Source: Crocinitomicaceae bacterium (GTDB lineage: Bacteria > Bacteroidota > Bacteroidia > Flavobacteriales_D > Crocinitomicaceae). From it: a stretch of DNA of 34,456 nucleotides. Location of the stretch: assembly GCA_021740745.1 (NCBI GenBank), contig JAIOZF010000029.1, positions 1-34,456 of the forward strand. The letters are read 5' to 3'. Positions 15,386-23,370 of the stretch are shown here, one piece after another. Positions within the stretch are counted from its first letter, which is position 1. The number at the start of each line of letters is the position of its first letter. The position numbers were made by a program, and so were the translations under genes. The notes under the pieces were generated by a model. The model saw only the letters and a program-made list of their open reading frames with translations, was not told the DNA's origin and ran no database searches.

Positions 15386-16009
15386 ATGCAAGTTAAGGAT
15401 TTCGATTCCTCCCGAGAATTGCCTGTTATGGAATATTTTTATACGATTCAAGGTGAAGGATTTCATTCTGGGAGAGCAGCATTTTTTATTCGTTTGGCTG
15501 GCTGCGATGTTGGTTGCGTTTGGTGTGACGTGAAAGAAAGTTGGGACCCACAACTTCATCCATTGGTTTCAATTGTTACCCTAGTAAATCTAGCGAAAGA
15601 ATCGAATTGTGGTTTTGTTGTGATCACTGGCGGTGAACCTGCAATGTATAACATCAGCTCACTTACATCCGCACTGAAAGCCGCTGATATTGAAATTGCT
15701 ATCGAAACTTCAGGATGTTATACACTTCAAGGTGCAGTTGATTGGTACACTTTTTCACCAAAGAAATTTAAAGCGCCGTGCGAAGAAGCTTATAGTAAGG
15801 CAAATGAACTTAAAGTAGTGATTGCACATCCATCTGATTTTGAATGGGCAAAAACACATGCCGAAAAAGTTTCTCCTACTTGTAAACTCTATGTTCAACC
15901 TGAATGGTCAAAACAGGAACGGTTTTTGTCAAACGTCATCGATTTTGTAAAAGAAAATCCTTCGTGGCGCATTTCTTTGCAGACTCATAAATTCATGCAA
16001 ATACCTTAA
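15386..16009 (+). CDS. queE: 7-carboxy-7-deazaguanine synthase
   Basis: 207 residues from the ATG at 15386. A radical-SAM enzyme that converts 6-carboxy-tetrahydropterin to 7-carboxy-7-deazaguanine in queuosine biosynthesis. The opening YFYTIQGEGFHSGRAAFFIRL is the QueE substrate/SAM region (in two parts, 17-37). The iron-sulfur motif is CDVGCVWC (Cys40, Cys44, Cys47, CxxxCxxC). The glycine-rich SAM segment VVITGGEPAMY follows. Its frame extends upstream to 15314 but that segment is hydrophobic and unrelated, and the promoter box lies inside it. It is first gene of a four-gene unit, 3 nt before the PorE-like gene. Confidence 0.93.
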   Translation: MQVKDFDSSRELPVMEYFYTIQGEGFHSGRAAFFIRLAGCDVGCVWCDVKESWDPQLHPLVSIVTLVNLAKESNCGFVVITGGEPAMYNISSLTSALKAADIEIAIETSGCYTLQGAVDWYTFSPKKFKAPCEEAYSKANELKVVIAHPSDFEWAKTHAEKVSPTCKLYVQPEWSKQERFLSNVIDFVKENPSWRISLQTHKFMQIP

Positions 16010-16012
16010 AAT

Positions 16013-18031
16013 ATGAAGTTCGGACTCTTTTTTATCAGCCTTTTAACCTTTTGTGCATGTTCAATCGGTCAAACAAAATATTCGACAACGAATAAAAAAG
16101 CTATCAAACTTTTCGAACAAGGTCACCTTGCTCCTTCTCAATCTATTGATGAACAAACAAATCTACCTAACTATAAAGGAGGGATTGTTTTAATGAATCA
16201 GGCTCTTGAGAAAGATCCAAACTTTTGGGAAGCACATATGGTAGCTGGAGAATTTTGTGAATATTTAGGTAGAAATGAAGAAGCTATTAAGCATTACGAG
16301 GCAGCATTGAGCATTAATCCTAATCATAGTCCTTCTGGTTCAACTTATTATTTCTTAGCAAGTCTTCAGCACTTGACTGGCGATTATGTAAATAGCAATA
16401 AGAATATTGATTTGTTTGTTCGAAACAGAAATGCCAATCAACAATTAGTAACCAAAGCATACGAAATTCAAGCGAACAACGATTTTGCCATTCATTCATT
16501 GGCTAGTCCAACTAATTTCAATCCAGTTAACATTGGTCCTGGAATCAACACTGCTGATCATGAATATTTTCCTACAATTACGGTAGATGGCAAAACAATT
16601 TTATTTACACGCCGAATTAAAGATGAACGAGTTGAAGGCCCAATTAAAGAACAGGAAGATTTCTTCGTTTCAGACTTAAACGAGCGTGACATGTGGGGAA
16701 CTGCGATTGCAATGCCGCCAAACATTAATACCATTAACAATGAAGGAGCGCCTACAATTGGTCCCGATGGTCGATCGTTGGTTTTTGTTGCTTGTCCTGA
16801 TGCTACCGGCGAAAACTACGGTGAAAACAGAACAGGTAAAGGTTCATGTGATTTATTTTATACAAAGAAAATTGGTTCGCGCTGGACTGATCCAACGAAT
16901 ATTCCAGGAAATGTAAATTCATTTCATTGGGAAACTCAACCATCATTATCAGCTGACGGAAAGACGCTTTATTTTGTGCGAGGTATCCGCGGAAGAAATC
17001 AAACAGAAAATTCTGACATCTATGTCACACGTTTACAAGCAAATGGAAGCTGGAGTTCACCAGAACGTTTGCCAGACATTATAAACACTCCTTACCAGGA
17101 AGAATCTGTATTGATTCACCCTGACGGAAAAACATTGTATTTTGCTTCTAGAGGTCACGTTGGAATGGGCGGATCTGACTTATTTGTTTCTCGTTTGGAT
17201 GAAAGTGGCAATTGGAGTAAGCCTGTTAACTTAGGCTACCCTATTAATACCATGTTTGATGAAAATTCACTTATGGTTTCTCCCGATGGTGAAATTGCTT
17301 TCTTTGCTTCTGACCGTAAAGGTGGATATGGTGGTTTAGATATCTACTATTTTAATATGCCATTGGAAATGCGCCCAACGAAGACAGTTTACTTCGAAGG
17401 AATTGTATATGACGTACAAACACGTTTGCCTTTGGCTGGAAAGTTTCAATTGATTGATATTAAAACTGGTAAGGAAGTAGTGATCTCTGAGGCTGACAAG
17501 GTAACAGGTGAATTCTTAGTAACACTTCCGGTTGATCGTGAATATGCCTTGAACGTTACGTATCCTGGTTATGCATTCTTTTCTAAGAATTTCAACATGA
17601 CGTTAGCAGAAAATCAGGACGCGGTTCACATGGATGTACCAATGATGCCTATCTCTATGGAGCAAACGGTTTTATTAGCAAATGTATTCTTCGATTTAGG
17701 TAAAGCTACATTGCGACCAGAATCGAACATCGAATTAGACAAATTGGTTGATTTCCTTCAAAAGAATCCAACGTTGAAAATAGAATTAGGTGGTCACACA
17801 GATACGCGTGGTGATGACAAAGAAAATTTAAAATTATCAAATGACCGTGCAAAAGCTGTGTTTGATTATGCCATTGCAAAAGGTGTAGATGGAAAACGAT
17901 TAACATTCAAAGGCTACGGTGAAACGAAACCTGTAATTTCTGATGCTGAAATTGCTAAATTAGGATCTGATAGTGAGAAAGAAGCTGCTCATCAATCAAA
18001 CCGTAGAACTGAATATAAGATAATTAAATAG
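16013..18031 (+). CDS. PorE-like OmpA-family lipoprotein (TPR, WD40-like propeller, CRD, OmpA)
   Basis: 672 residues. The N-terminus MKFGLFFISLLTFCACSIGQ has a lipobox-like FCAC. In order come TPR helices (about 40-145), a PD40/WD40-like propeller (about 165-440) with repeated DGKTILFTRR, DGRSLVFVAC, DGKTLYFVRG, DGKTLYFASR and DGEIAFFASDRKGGYGGLDIY, a carboxypeptidase-regulatory-like domain (about 455-540), and a C-terminal OmpA peptidoglycan-binding domain (about 550-672; ELGGHTDTRGDDKENLKLS). This order and length match the T9SS component PorE of Porphyromonas gingivalis. Bacteroidota carry several paralogues, so PorE itself is not certain. The ubiA-like gene starts on its last stop base. 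Confidence 0.8.
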   Translation: MKFGLFFISLLTFCACSIGQTKYSTTNKKAIKLFEQGHLAPSQSIDEQTNLPNYKGGIVLMNQALEKDPNFWEAHMVAGEFCEYLGRNEEAIKHYEAALSINPNHSPSGSTYYFLASLQHLTGDYVNSNKNIDLFVRNRNANQQLVTKAYEIQANNDFAIHSLASPTNFNPVNIGPGINTADHEYFPTITVDGKTILFTRRIKDERVEGPIKEQEDFFVSDLNERDMWGTAIAMPPNINTINNEGAPTIGPDGRSLVFVACPDATGENYGENRTGKGSCDLFYTKKIGSRWTDPTNIPGNVNSFHWETQPSLSADGKTLYFVRGIRGRNQTENSDIYVTRLQANGSWSSPERLPDIINTPYQEESVLIHPDGKTLYFASRGHVGMGGSDLFVSRLDESGNWSKPVNLGYPINTMFDENSLMVSPDGEIAFFASDRKGGYGGLDIYYFNMPLEMRPTKTVYFEGIVYDVQTRLPLAGKFQLIDIKTGKEVVISEADKVTGEFLVTLPVDREYALNVTYPGYAFFSKNFNMTLAENQDAVHMDVPMMPISMEQTVLLANVFFDLGKATLRPESNIELDKLVDFLQKNPTLKIELGGHTDTRGDDKENLKLSNDRAKAVFDYAIAKGVDGKRLTFKGYGETKPVISDAEIAKLGSDSEKEAAHQSNRRTEYKIIK

Positions 18032-18960
18032 TGTACTTTTTAAGACTTATTCGCCCCACTAATCTATTCATCATCATTTTGACGATGTACGGAACGGTAT
18101 ATTATGTTCAACGGACTTCACTTTTTTACGGATATTCCATCTCTTGGATTGATTTTATTCTGCTTGTATTTTCCACCTGTTTAATTGCAGCTGGAGGAAA
18201 CATAATCAATGATTATTTTGATGTAAAAGCAGATCGAATTAATAAACCTGAGAAATTAATTATAACAAAACATATTAAGCGCCGGTGGGCAATTGTTTCC
18301 CACTGGAGCTTTAATGGTATTGCTTTTTTGATTGGAATTTATTTATCGATTAAATACAGCTCACTCAGTTTTGTATTCATTCATTTGATTTCCATCAACC
18401 TACTTTGGTTTTACAGCATGTATTTCAAGCGAAAAGTGTTGATTGGTAATATTATGATTGCATTTCTCACAGCACTCGTTCCAATGCTTGCGTTGCTATT
18501 TATGATTTATTCTCCTAATGAGAGCAATCAATTGGCTGATCCATCTGCTTTTGGTTGGATAATGGATTATGATTTCGCACTAATTCAATTCATTACCTTT
18601 TTTGCTTTTGTACAGAATTTAGCGCGAGAAATACTTAAAGATATTCAAGACATTGAAGGAGATAAATTAATATACGTCAAGTCTTTACCTATGGTGATTG
18701 GCATTAAAAAAACAATGGCTATTACATTTTTGCTTTTATCTTTTTTACCAGTCTTTTTACTATTTCTATTTTTTAGTCAAGCCTATTTGACCAGTTCTTT
18801 TGTGTTAAATAATTGGACCTTTTTGTTAGCCGGAGTAATCAATTTAATTATTCTCATGCTTATCCTTTTAGGTAAAGGAAACTTTAAATTTTATGATCGC
18901 TTGATCAAAATATCAATGTTGTTAGGGATTCTTTCCCTGTTTCAAATGGCACATATTTAA
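18031..18960 (+). CDS. UbiA-family prenyltransferase
   Basis: 309 residues, GTG start overlapping the previous stop by one base (TAGTG). A polytopic inner-membrane protein with about eight or nine helices. The two Asp-rich motifs of the family are present: NDYFDVKAD (60-68, NDxxDxxxD) and DIQDIEGD (about 210-217). In many Bacteroidota genomes relatives are labelled geranylgeranylglycerol-phosphate geranylgeranyltransferase, and a pairing with maf is common in that phylum, to my knowledge. MenA or UbiA proper is less likely from sequence feel, but the substrate is not provable here. Confidence 0.85.
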   Translation: MYFLRLIRPTNLFIIILTMYGTVYYVQRTSLFYGYSISWIDFILLVFSTCLIAAGGNIINDYFDVKADRINKPEKLIITKHIKRRWAIVSHWSFNGIAFLIGIYLSIKYSSLSFVFIHLISINLLWFYSMYFKRKVLIGNIMIAFLTALVPMLALLFMIYSPNESNQLADPSAFGWIMDYDFALIQFITFFAFVQNLAREILKDIQDIEGDKLIYVKSLPMVIGIKKTMAITFLLLSFLPVFLLFLFFSQAYLTSSFVLNNWTFLLAGVINLIILMLILLGKGNFKFYDRLIKISMLLGILSLFQMAHI

Positions 18961-19523
18961 TGAAAAAACTAATATTAGGTTCAAAATCTCCACGCAGATC
19001 AGAACTAATTGGAGCATTAGGCTTTGAATTTACCATCCGTACAAAAGAAACCGATGAGTCCTACCCTGCTGATATTGCAGCTAAAGACGTCGCTTTGTTT
19101 ATTGCAAAGAAAAAAGCAGATGCATTACTACCAACTTTAAATGAAAACGAAGTCTTGCTTTGTGCCGATACGGTTGTTATTTTGAACGATAAAGTGTTAG
19201 GTAAACCAAAAGACATGCTTGAGGCAAAAGAAACAATTCAGCAATTGTCAGGAAAAACACATAGCGTGATAACGGGAATTGTCCTTCAATCTACAACCAA
19301 AGAAACTGCCTTTACCTGCGAAACCAAAGTTGTTTTCGGAGAATTATCAGAGGAGGAAATCAACCGCTACATTCGCCACTTTAAACCATTTGACAAAGCT
19401 GGCTCTTATGGTATTCAAGAATGGATTGGTCACGCATTTATTGAACGAATCGAAGGATCTTACAATAATGTTGTTGGTCTCCCTACTCATGAAGTGTATC
19501 GAGAATTACAGAAGTTTATGTGA
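18960..19523 (+). CDS. maf: Maf-family nucleoside triphosphate pyrophosphatase
   Basis: 187 residues; its ATG shares one base with the previous TAA. Maf proteins hydrolyse non-canonical or dTTP/UTP-type nucleotides to monophosphates and are linked to septum control. The opening KLILGSKSPRRSELI (3-17) is the phosphate-binding signature, followed by LLCADTVVILNDKVLGKP with the catalytic Asp and by KAGSYGIQEWIG, which is the YhdE/dTTP-UTP-type sequence. Last gene of the queE operon, followed 15 nt later by a strong terminator. Confidence 0.93.
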   Translation: MKKLILGSKSPRRSELIGALGFEFTIRTKETDESYPADIAAKDVALFIAKKKADALLPTLNENEVLLCADTVVILNDKVLGKPKDMLEAKETIQQLSGKTHSVITGIVLQSTTKETAFTCETKVVFGELSEEEINRYIRHFKPFDKAGSYGIQEWIGHAFIERIEGSYNNVVGLPTHEVYRELQKFM

Positions 19524-19538
19524 AATTTATAAGACATT

Positions 19539-19567
19539 AAAAAAGCCGATTTACATCGGCTTTTTTT
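19539..19567. terminator. Bidirectional intrinsic terminator, end of queE operon and OmpA gene
   Basis: A perfect inverted repeat GCCGAT/ATCGGC extended by A6/T7 on the outside, loop TTAC. Runs of A and T flank both sides, so it can work for maf (plus) and for the convergent OmpA gene (minus). Confidence 0.92.
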
Positions 19568-19585
19568 ATTCTCTCTAGTTTTGAT

Positions 19586-20770
19586 TTACATCAATTTAAA
19601 TGTCAATCTTCTATTTTTTGCCATTTTCAAATCATCATCATCTGATTCCATAATTTCCGGATTTGGCTCTGCGCTTCCTTTTGTAGAAGATTTAATTCTT
19701 CCTTCAGCAATACCTTTTTTAGTCAAATAAGACACTGCTGCATTTATACGCTTTTCAGCCATGTCAGCATATTGTGGTTTCTCCAAAGCTACTTGATCTT
19801 CTTGAGCGTCGCTATGACCTGAAATCTCCAATGTCATATTCGGATTTGCGTTCATAATTGCTATGATTTGATCCAAAGCCTCCTCACCACTAGGGTTTAA
19901 ATTACTCTTACCGAATGCAAAAAATGCTTTTTGAGCTTCTACTTTTTGTTGAGGCGTCATTTTATCATTTACAATAATCGCTTTTTGATAAATTGTTGTT
20001 GAGTATAAATTTTCATTCTCCGTCAACATACAATCGCATTCCTCATTCGAGTTAATCAACGTCACAGAAACATCATCGATGTAGTAATAAGCTGAAATAA
20101 CTTGTGCTACTTTAACATCTTTAATTTTCTTGTTCGTTTCTGTTTTCATAACATCATTCTTCGAGAAATTACCGATAGTAATAAATTTCTCTCCACCTTC
20201 AGCCTCATACACACCGCAAACTTTTTCCCAGTTATAAGTTGCATTAAAGATTTGATTATTGTGATGCAAAATATGTGATTTGTCAATTATAGAAGACTTT
20301 GTATCAGTTGCAAATGGCTTTTTAGATAGATTCGCACCGATATTATTTACTGAATATTTCGATGATTCAGCAAGTGAAACATGAAATTGAACACAGTATT
20401 TCATTCCTTTTTTCAAAGGAGCATCGAACTTAGCAGTAACATAAGAACGTGGAATTTTGTCACCAAATGAATAAGCTACAATACCTGCATAATTAGAACC
20501 TTCTTTTGGTGTTTCTTTTCCATACAAATTGTCTGGAGTATTAATGTCAACCACCTTTGAAGGAGTAAATACATCTGCTCTAACTCCTGTTGGAGATGTC
20601 CAGCCATTTGCACTTTCAATTGAACCTAATTTTTTGATTTTACCATCAGTAGATTCAAATCCACCATTTGGTACTAAATTCTCCCCTTGTTGGGCAGAGA
20701 TCATAACAGTTGTCAAACTCATTAAAGAGATTGAACAAATTGTTTTCCAATTTTTAAAAACGTAATTCAT
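19586..20770 (-). CDS. OmpA-family outer-membrane protein with N-terminal beta-sandwich-like domain
   Basis: 394 residues. A signal peptide (cleaved near MISAQ) is followed by [18 protein letters not shown], an opening typical of CBM-like beta-sandwich domains (about 30-245), ending [12 protein letters not shown]. The C-terminal OmpA domain (about 285-394) carries [32 protein letters not shown] and a final NRRLTFKLM, so it should bind peptidoglycan. A Cys pair ECDC lies in the linker. The start overlaps the hemE stop by 17 nt; no separate promoter is seen, so it is probably co-transcribed. The pairing with a haem enzyme is positional only. Confidence 0.85.
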   Translation of the reverse strand: MNYVFKNWKTICSISLMSLTTVMISAQQGENLVPNGGFESTDGKIKKLGSIESANGWTSPTGVRADVFTPSKVVDINTPDNLYGKETPKEGSNYAGIVAYSFGDKIPRSYVTAKFDAPLKKGMKYCVQFHVSLAESSKYSVNNIGANLSKKPFATDTKSSIIDKSHILHHNNQIFNATYNWEKVCGVYEAEGGEKFITIGNFSKNDVMKTETNKKIKDVKVAQVISAYYYIDDVSVTLINSNEECDCMLTENENLYSTTIYQKAIIVNDKMTPQQKVEAQKAFFAFGKSNLNPSGEEALDQIIAIMNANPNMTLEISGHSDAQEDQVALEKPQYADMAEKRINAAVSYLTKKGIAEGRIKSSTKGSAEPNPEIMESDDDDLKMAKNRRLTFKLM

Positions 20771-21791
20771 AGTCTTTTACAGTTTTAATGAACGTTTTAA
20801 CCTTTTCTGGGTCAACATCCGGATACACACCGTGTCCCAAATTTACAATATGTCGCTTACTTGTGAAAGAATCCATCAAACGAATTGTTTGTTTTTCAAC
20901 TTCACTGTGTGCAGCGTACAGTACACACGGGTCTAAATTCCCTTGAATAGTTCTTGATTCGCCAATAATTTTGCGCGTTTCAACAATATCCATATTCCAA
21001 TCCAAACCAATTGTATTGCAATTCAACTTTGCTATTGCTGGCACTGAAGTAATTGCACCTTTCGAAAAAATTGTCAACGGAACTTCGTTTAGTTCATTTG
21101 CAATTTTTTCTAAATATTTCATTCCAAATTCAGCATATTGTTCTGTTCCAAGAATTCCTGCCCATGAGTCAAAAATTTGTAACATATGCGCTCCAGCTTT
21201 CACTTGAGCTTTTAAGTACTGAATTGTAACATCTGTAATCCGGCTTAGCAACTCATGTGCCAAAGTCGGATTCGTATATAAAATCTTACGCGATTCAGAA
21301 AATGTTTTTGAGCCTTTTCCTTCAACCATGTAGCAGAAGATTGTCCACGGTGCTCCCGCAAAACCTATCAACGGTACTCTCCCATCCAGTTCCTTATTTG
21401 TCAAACGAATGGCTTCCAAGACATAGCCTAAACGGTCCTCAACATCAATTGTTACATCGATATTTTTCATATCATCCACTGAACGAATCGTTTTCTCGAA
21501 CCAAGGACCTTTCGCCTCTAGCATTTGGTATTCTAAACCCATCGCTTCAGGTACCACCAAAATATCTGAAAAGATGATTGCCGCATCTACACCAAGTAAA
21601 TCAACTGGTTGAACAGTAACTTCAGCTGCTCGTTCAGGAGTTTCAACTAATTCTTTAAAACCAGATAATTTTGCTCGAACTGCTCGATATTCAGGAAGTA
21701 TTCTTCCTGCTTGACGCATCAACCAAACGGGATAACGTTCGATATCCTCCCCTTTTGCGGCGCGTAATATAAGATCATTTTTAAATTGCAT
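20754..21791 (-). CDS. hemE: Uroporphyrinogen decarboxylase
   Basis: 345 residues from the ATG at 21791. It decarboxylates the four acetate chains of uroporphyrinogen III to give coproporphyrinogen III in haem synthesis, in the cytosol. The two family signatures are visible: [16 protein letters not shown] (21-36) and [16 protein letters not shown]. The C-terminal INLGHGV-type segment appears as [15 protein letters not shown]. An upstream in-frame ATG at 21824 would add 11 residues but lies upstream of the promoter box, so the shorter start is preferred. Confidence 0.95.
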   Translation of the reverse strand: MQFKNDLILRAAKGEDIERYPVWLMRQAGRILPEYRAVRAKLSGFKELVETPERAAEVTVQPVDLLGVDAAIIFSDILVVPEAMGLEYQMLEAKGPWFEKTIRSVDDMKNIDVTIDVEDRLGYVLEAIRLTNKELDGRVPLIGFAGAPWTIFCYMVEGKGSKTFSESRKILYTNPTLAHELLSRITDVTIQYLKAQVKAGAHMLQIFDSWAGILGTEQYAEFGMKYLEKIANELNEVPLTIFSKGAITSVPAIAKLNCNTIGLDWNMDIVETRKIIGESRTIQGNLDPCVLYAAHSEVEKQTIRLMDSFTSKRHIVNLGHGVYPDVDPEKVKTFIKTVKDYELRF

Positions 21792-21797
21792 GCTAGG

Positions 21798-21805
21798 CAA
21801 AGATA
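21798..21805 (-). promoter_or_regulatory. -7 box of hemE
   Basis: TATCTTTG fits TAnnTTTG exactly, with six bases between it and the hemE ATG. TTTG sequences lie 16 nt and about 23 nt upstream as possible -33 elements. The predicted leader is at most one or two bases. Confidence 0.6.
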
Positions 21806-21840
21806 AGTATTCTTTTGTTTTCAAAGTACAAAATTCAATT

Positions 21841-22506
21841 TCACCAATTGATTGGATTTTTTCCTAGTGTAATCAAGTATTCATTTGTCTTAGAAAAATG
21901 CTTACAACCAAAAAATCCACGGTAGGCTGACAAAGGAGAAGGATGAACAGATTTTAGAATTAAGTTATGTTTTTCATCAATTTTTGCTGCTTTTTCTTGA
22001 GCTTTACTTCCCCATAAAAGATAGACAATGCCTTCTTTTTCTTTTCCCAAATAATCAATTGCAGCACTCGTGAAAATTTCCCATCCTTTTTTGGCATGGC
22101 TATCGGGTTTACCTTCAATAACACTTAAAACATTATTCAAAAGCAACACTCCTTGATTCGCCCAACGTTCCAAATTTCCATTTTCGGGTGAAGGAATACT
22201 CAAATCATTTTCAATTTCAGAAAAAATATTTTTTAAACTCTTTGGGAACGGCTTCACATCTTCGTTAACAGAGAAACACAAACCATTTGCATAACCCTTT
22301 GTTGGATAAGGATCTTGGCCAAGTATGACGACTGTGACATCTTCTATTGAGCACATTGAAAACGCTTTCAATAATTCATTTTTTGCGGGAAAAACTGTTT
22401 CATTTTTATAAGCTACATCCATAAAGGAAATCAACTCAACGAAGTAGTTCTTTTTAGATTCTTCATCTAAAAATTTTTGCCACGAATTATTCAGTTTTAA
22501 ATCCAT
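21841..22506 (-). CDS. ung: Uracil-DNA glycosylase, family 1
   Basis: 221 residues from the ATG at 22506. It excises uracil from DNA to start base-excision repair. The water-activating motif is GQDPYPTKG (63-71, catalytic Asp65, Tyr67 excluding thymine). The DNA-intercalating motif is [13 protein letters not shown] (188-200, His188). The substrate-pocket segment LLLNNVLSV is the usual LLLN-LTV type. GQDPYPT replaces the more common GQDPYHG; a similar form is known in actinobacterial Ung. A TTG two codons upstream is open, but the -7 box overlaps it, so the ATG is preferred. Confidence 0.95.
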   Translation of the reverse strand: MDLKLNNSWQKFLDEESKKNYFVELISFMDVAYKNETVFPAKNELLKAFSMCSIEDVTVVILGQDPYPTKGYANGLCFSVNEDVKPFPKSLKNIFSEIENDLSIPSPENGNLERWANQGVLLLNNVLSVIEGKPDSHAKKGWEIFTSAAIDYLGKEKEGIVYLLWGSKAQEKAAKIDEKHNLILKSVHPSPLSAYRGFFGCKHFSKTNEYLITLGKNPINW

Positions 22507-22509
22507 ACT

Positions 22510-22517
22510 CAAAATTA
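22510..22517 (-). promoter_or_regulatory. -7 box of ung
   Basis: TAATTTTG on the minus strand fits TAnnTTTG and ends three bases before the ung ATG. It shares the 60-nt intergenic space with the divergent lipoprotein promoter. Confidence 0.55.
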
Positions 22518-22554
22518 CACTTTAAATGAAAAGCAATTCATTTCGAATATCTTC

Positions 22555-22562
22555 TATCTTTG
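22555..22562 (+). promoter_or_regulatory. -7 box of the divergent lipoprotein gene
   Basis: TATCTTTG fits TAnnTTTG exactly and is followed by four T and then ATG, predicting transcription start at the initiation codon. No TTTG at the expected -33. Confidence 0.6.
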
Positions 22563-22566
22563 TTTT

Positions 22567-23331
22567 ATGAAAACAGATCTACTTTTTATTATTGCCATTT
22601 CCCTGGTTTTTTCATCGTGCAAGGAAGGTAAACCGGCAAACGACACAGTTGAAGATATCCCAAAAATTGAGAAAGGTTCGCTAGAAGATATAATTGAACA
22701 ACACATCGAAGGAAACCTGAAAATTCAAGGAACCGAAGATTATTCTTTTAAAATCTATAAAGAACATTTGGATGGTGATGATAAAATGGATGCAATTATT
22801 ACTGTAAATAGATTGCAATTTGCTTTAGATGAAGCCGCAAAAAGTGATAACAGTGCTAAAAGAGCTGAATTTGGTTTCATGGGAAACCATAACTATATGT
22901 TTTATTACGATGGTGGCTTGGACAAAATTTCTCCTCAAATAGCAATTCCTTCTACCCCTCAAGCTGAATTAAAAGTTTCATTTGAGCATGTTTCAAGTGA
23001 CGCTTACAAAGATATTTTGATTGACTTCAGGGTTCGAAACGCTAGTTACAAAGACTTTTACACTGTTAGTAATCACACTCCAAGAAGAATTTTTCAATGG
23101 AAAAACTTTGATGGCTTAGGAAGTGATGTTAGCGAAGCTTTTACTTTTAAAATTGAAGAAGGTGCTGTTGGATTACAAAAAGACATTTTGGTAATGAAAG
23201 CAAACATTGTTCAACCTACGAAAAAAGTTGATTTATTTACATTTGAACCTGAATTAACGGAAACCAATGAACTTGTGCATAGATTCTTCTACAATGATCA
23301 AATGGGCAAGTATGTTACACTAAAGAAATAG
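22567..23331 (+). CDS. Lipoprotein with a calcium-loop-like segment, function unknown
   Basis: 254 residues. The signal peptide ends in lipobox FSSC (Cys19). An acidic region (about 25-50) precedes YKEHLDGDDKMDAIITVNR (about 65-83), a DxDxD-like loop seen in proteins with FG-GAP or VCBS-type calcium sites. The remainder looks beta-rich, with IDFRVRNASYKDFYTV and a C-terminal HRFFYNDQMGKYVTLKK. It is divergent from ung and convergent with a TonB receptor gene, so it is a stand-alone unit. The family is not recognised. Confidence 0.8.
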   Translation: MKTDLLFIIAISLVFSSCKEGKPANDTVEDIPKIEKGSLEDIIEQHIEGNLKIQGTEDYSFKIYKEHLDGDDKMDAIITVNRLQFALDEAAKSDNSAKRAEFGFMGNHNYMFYYDGGLDKISPQIAIPSTPQAELKVSFEHVSSDAYKDILIDFRVRNASYKDFYTVSNHTPRRIFQWKNFDGLGSDVSEAFTFKIEEGAVGLQKDILVMKANIVQPTKKVDLFTFEPELTETNELVHRFFYNDQMGKYVTLKK

Positions 23332-23357
23332 GCAAGGAATTCAATTTCCCTGCCTAT
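23328..23357. terminator. Stem-loop between the lipoprotein and TonB receptor genes
   Basis: ATAGGCA pairs with TGCCTAT, continued after one mismatch by GGAA/TTCC with a 6-nt loop. It lies in the 39-nt gap between convergent genes and includes the lipoprotein stop codon. There is no good U run on either side, so it is a weak terminator call. Confidence 0.45.
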
Positions 23358-23370
23358 CAATTAAAACTCC

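Noticed and set aside
21792-21824. Longer hemE start at 21824
   Set aside because: A perfect -7 box ends 6 nt before the shorter ATG, and the family normally begins close to the NDLxLRA segment.
21841-22506. Altered Ung active-site motif (GQDPYPT in place of GQDPYHG) as a novelty
   Set aside because: The catalytic Asp, Tyr and His are all intact, and the same PYPT form is known from actinobacterial Ung.
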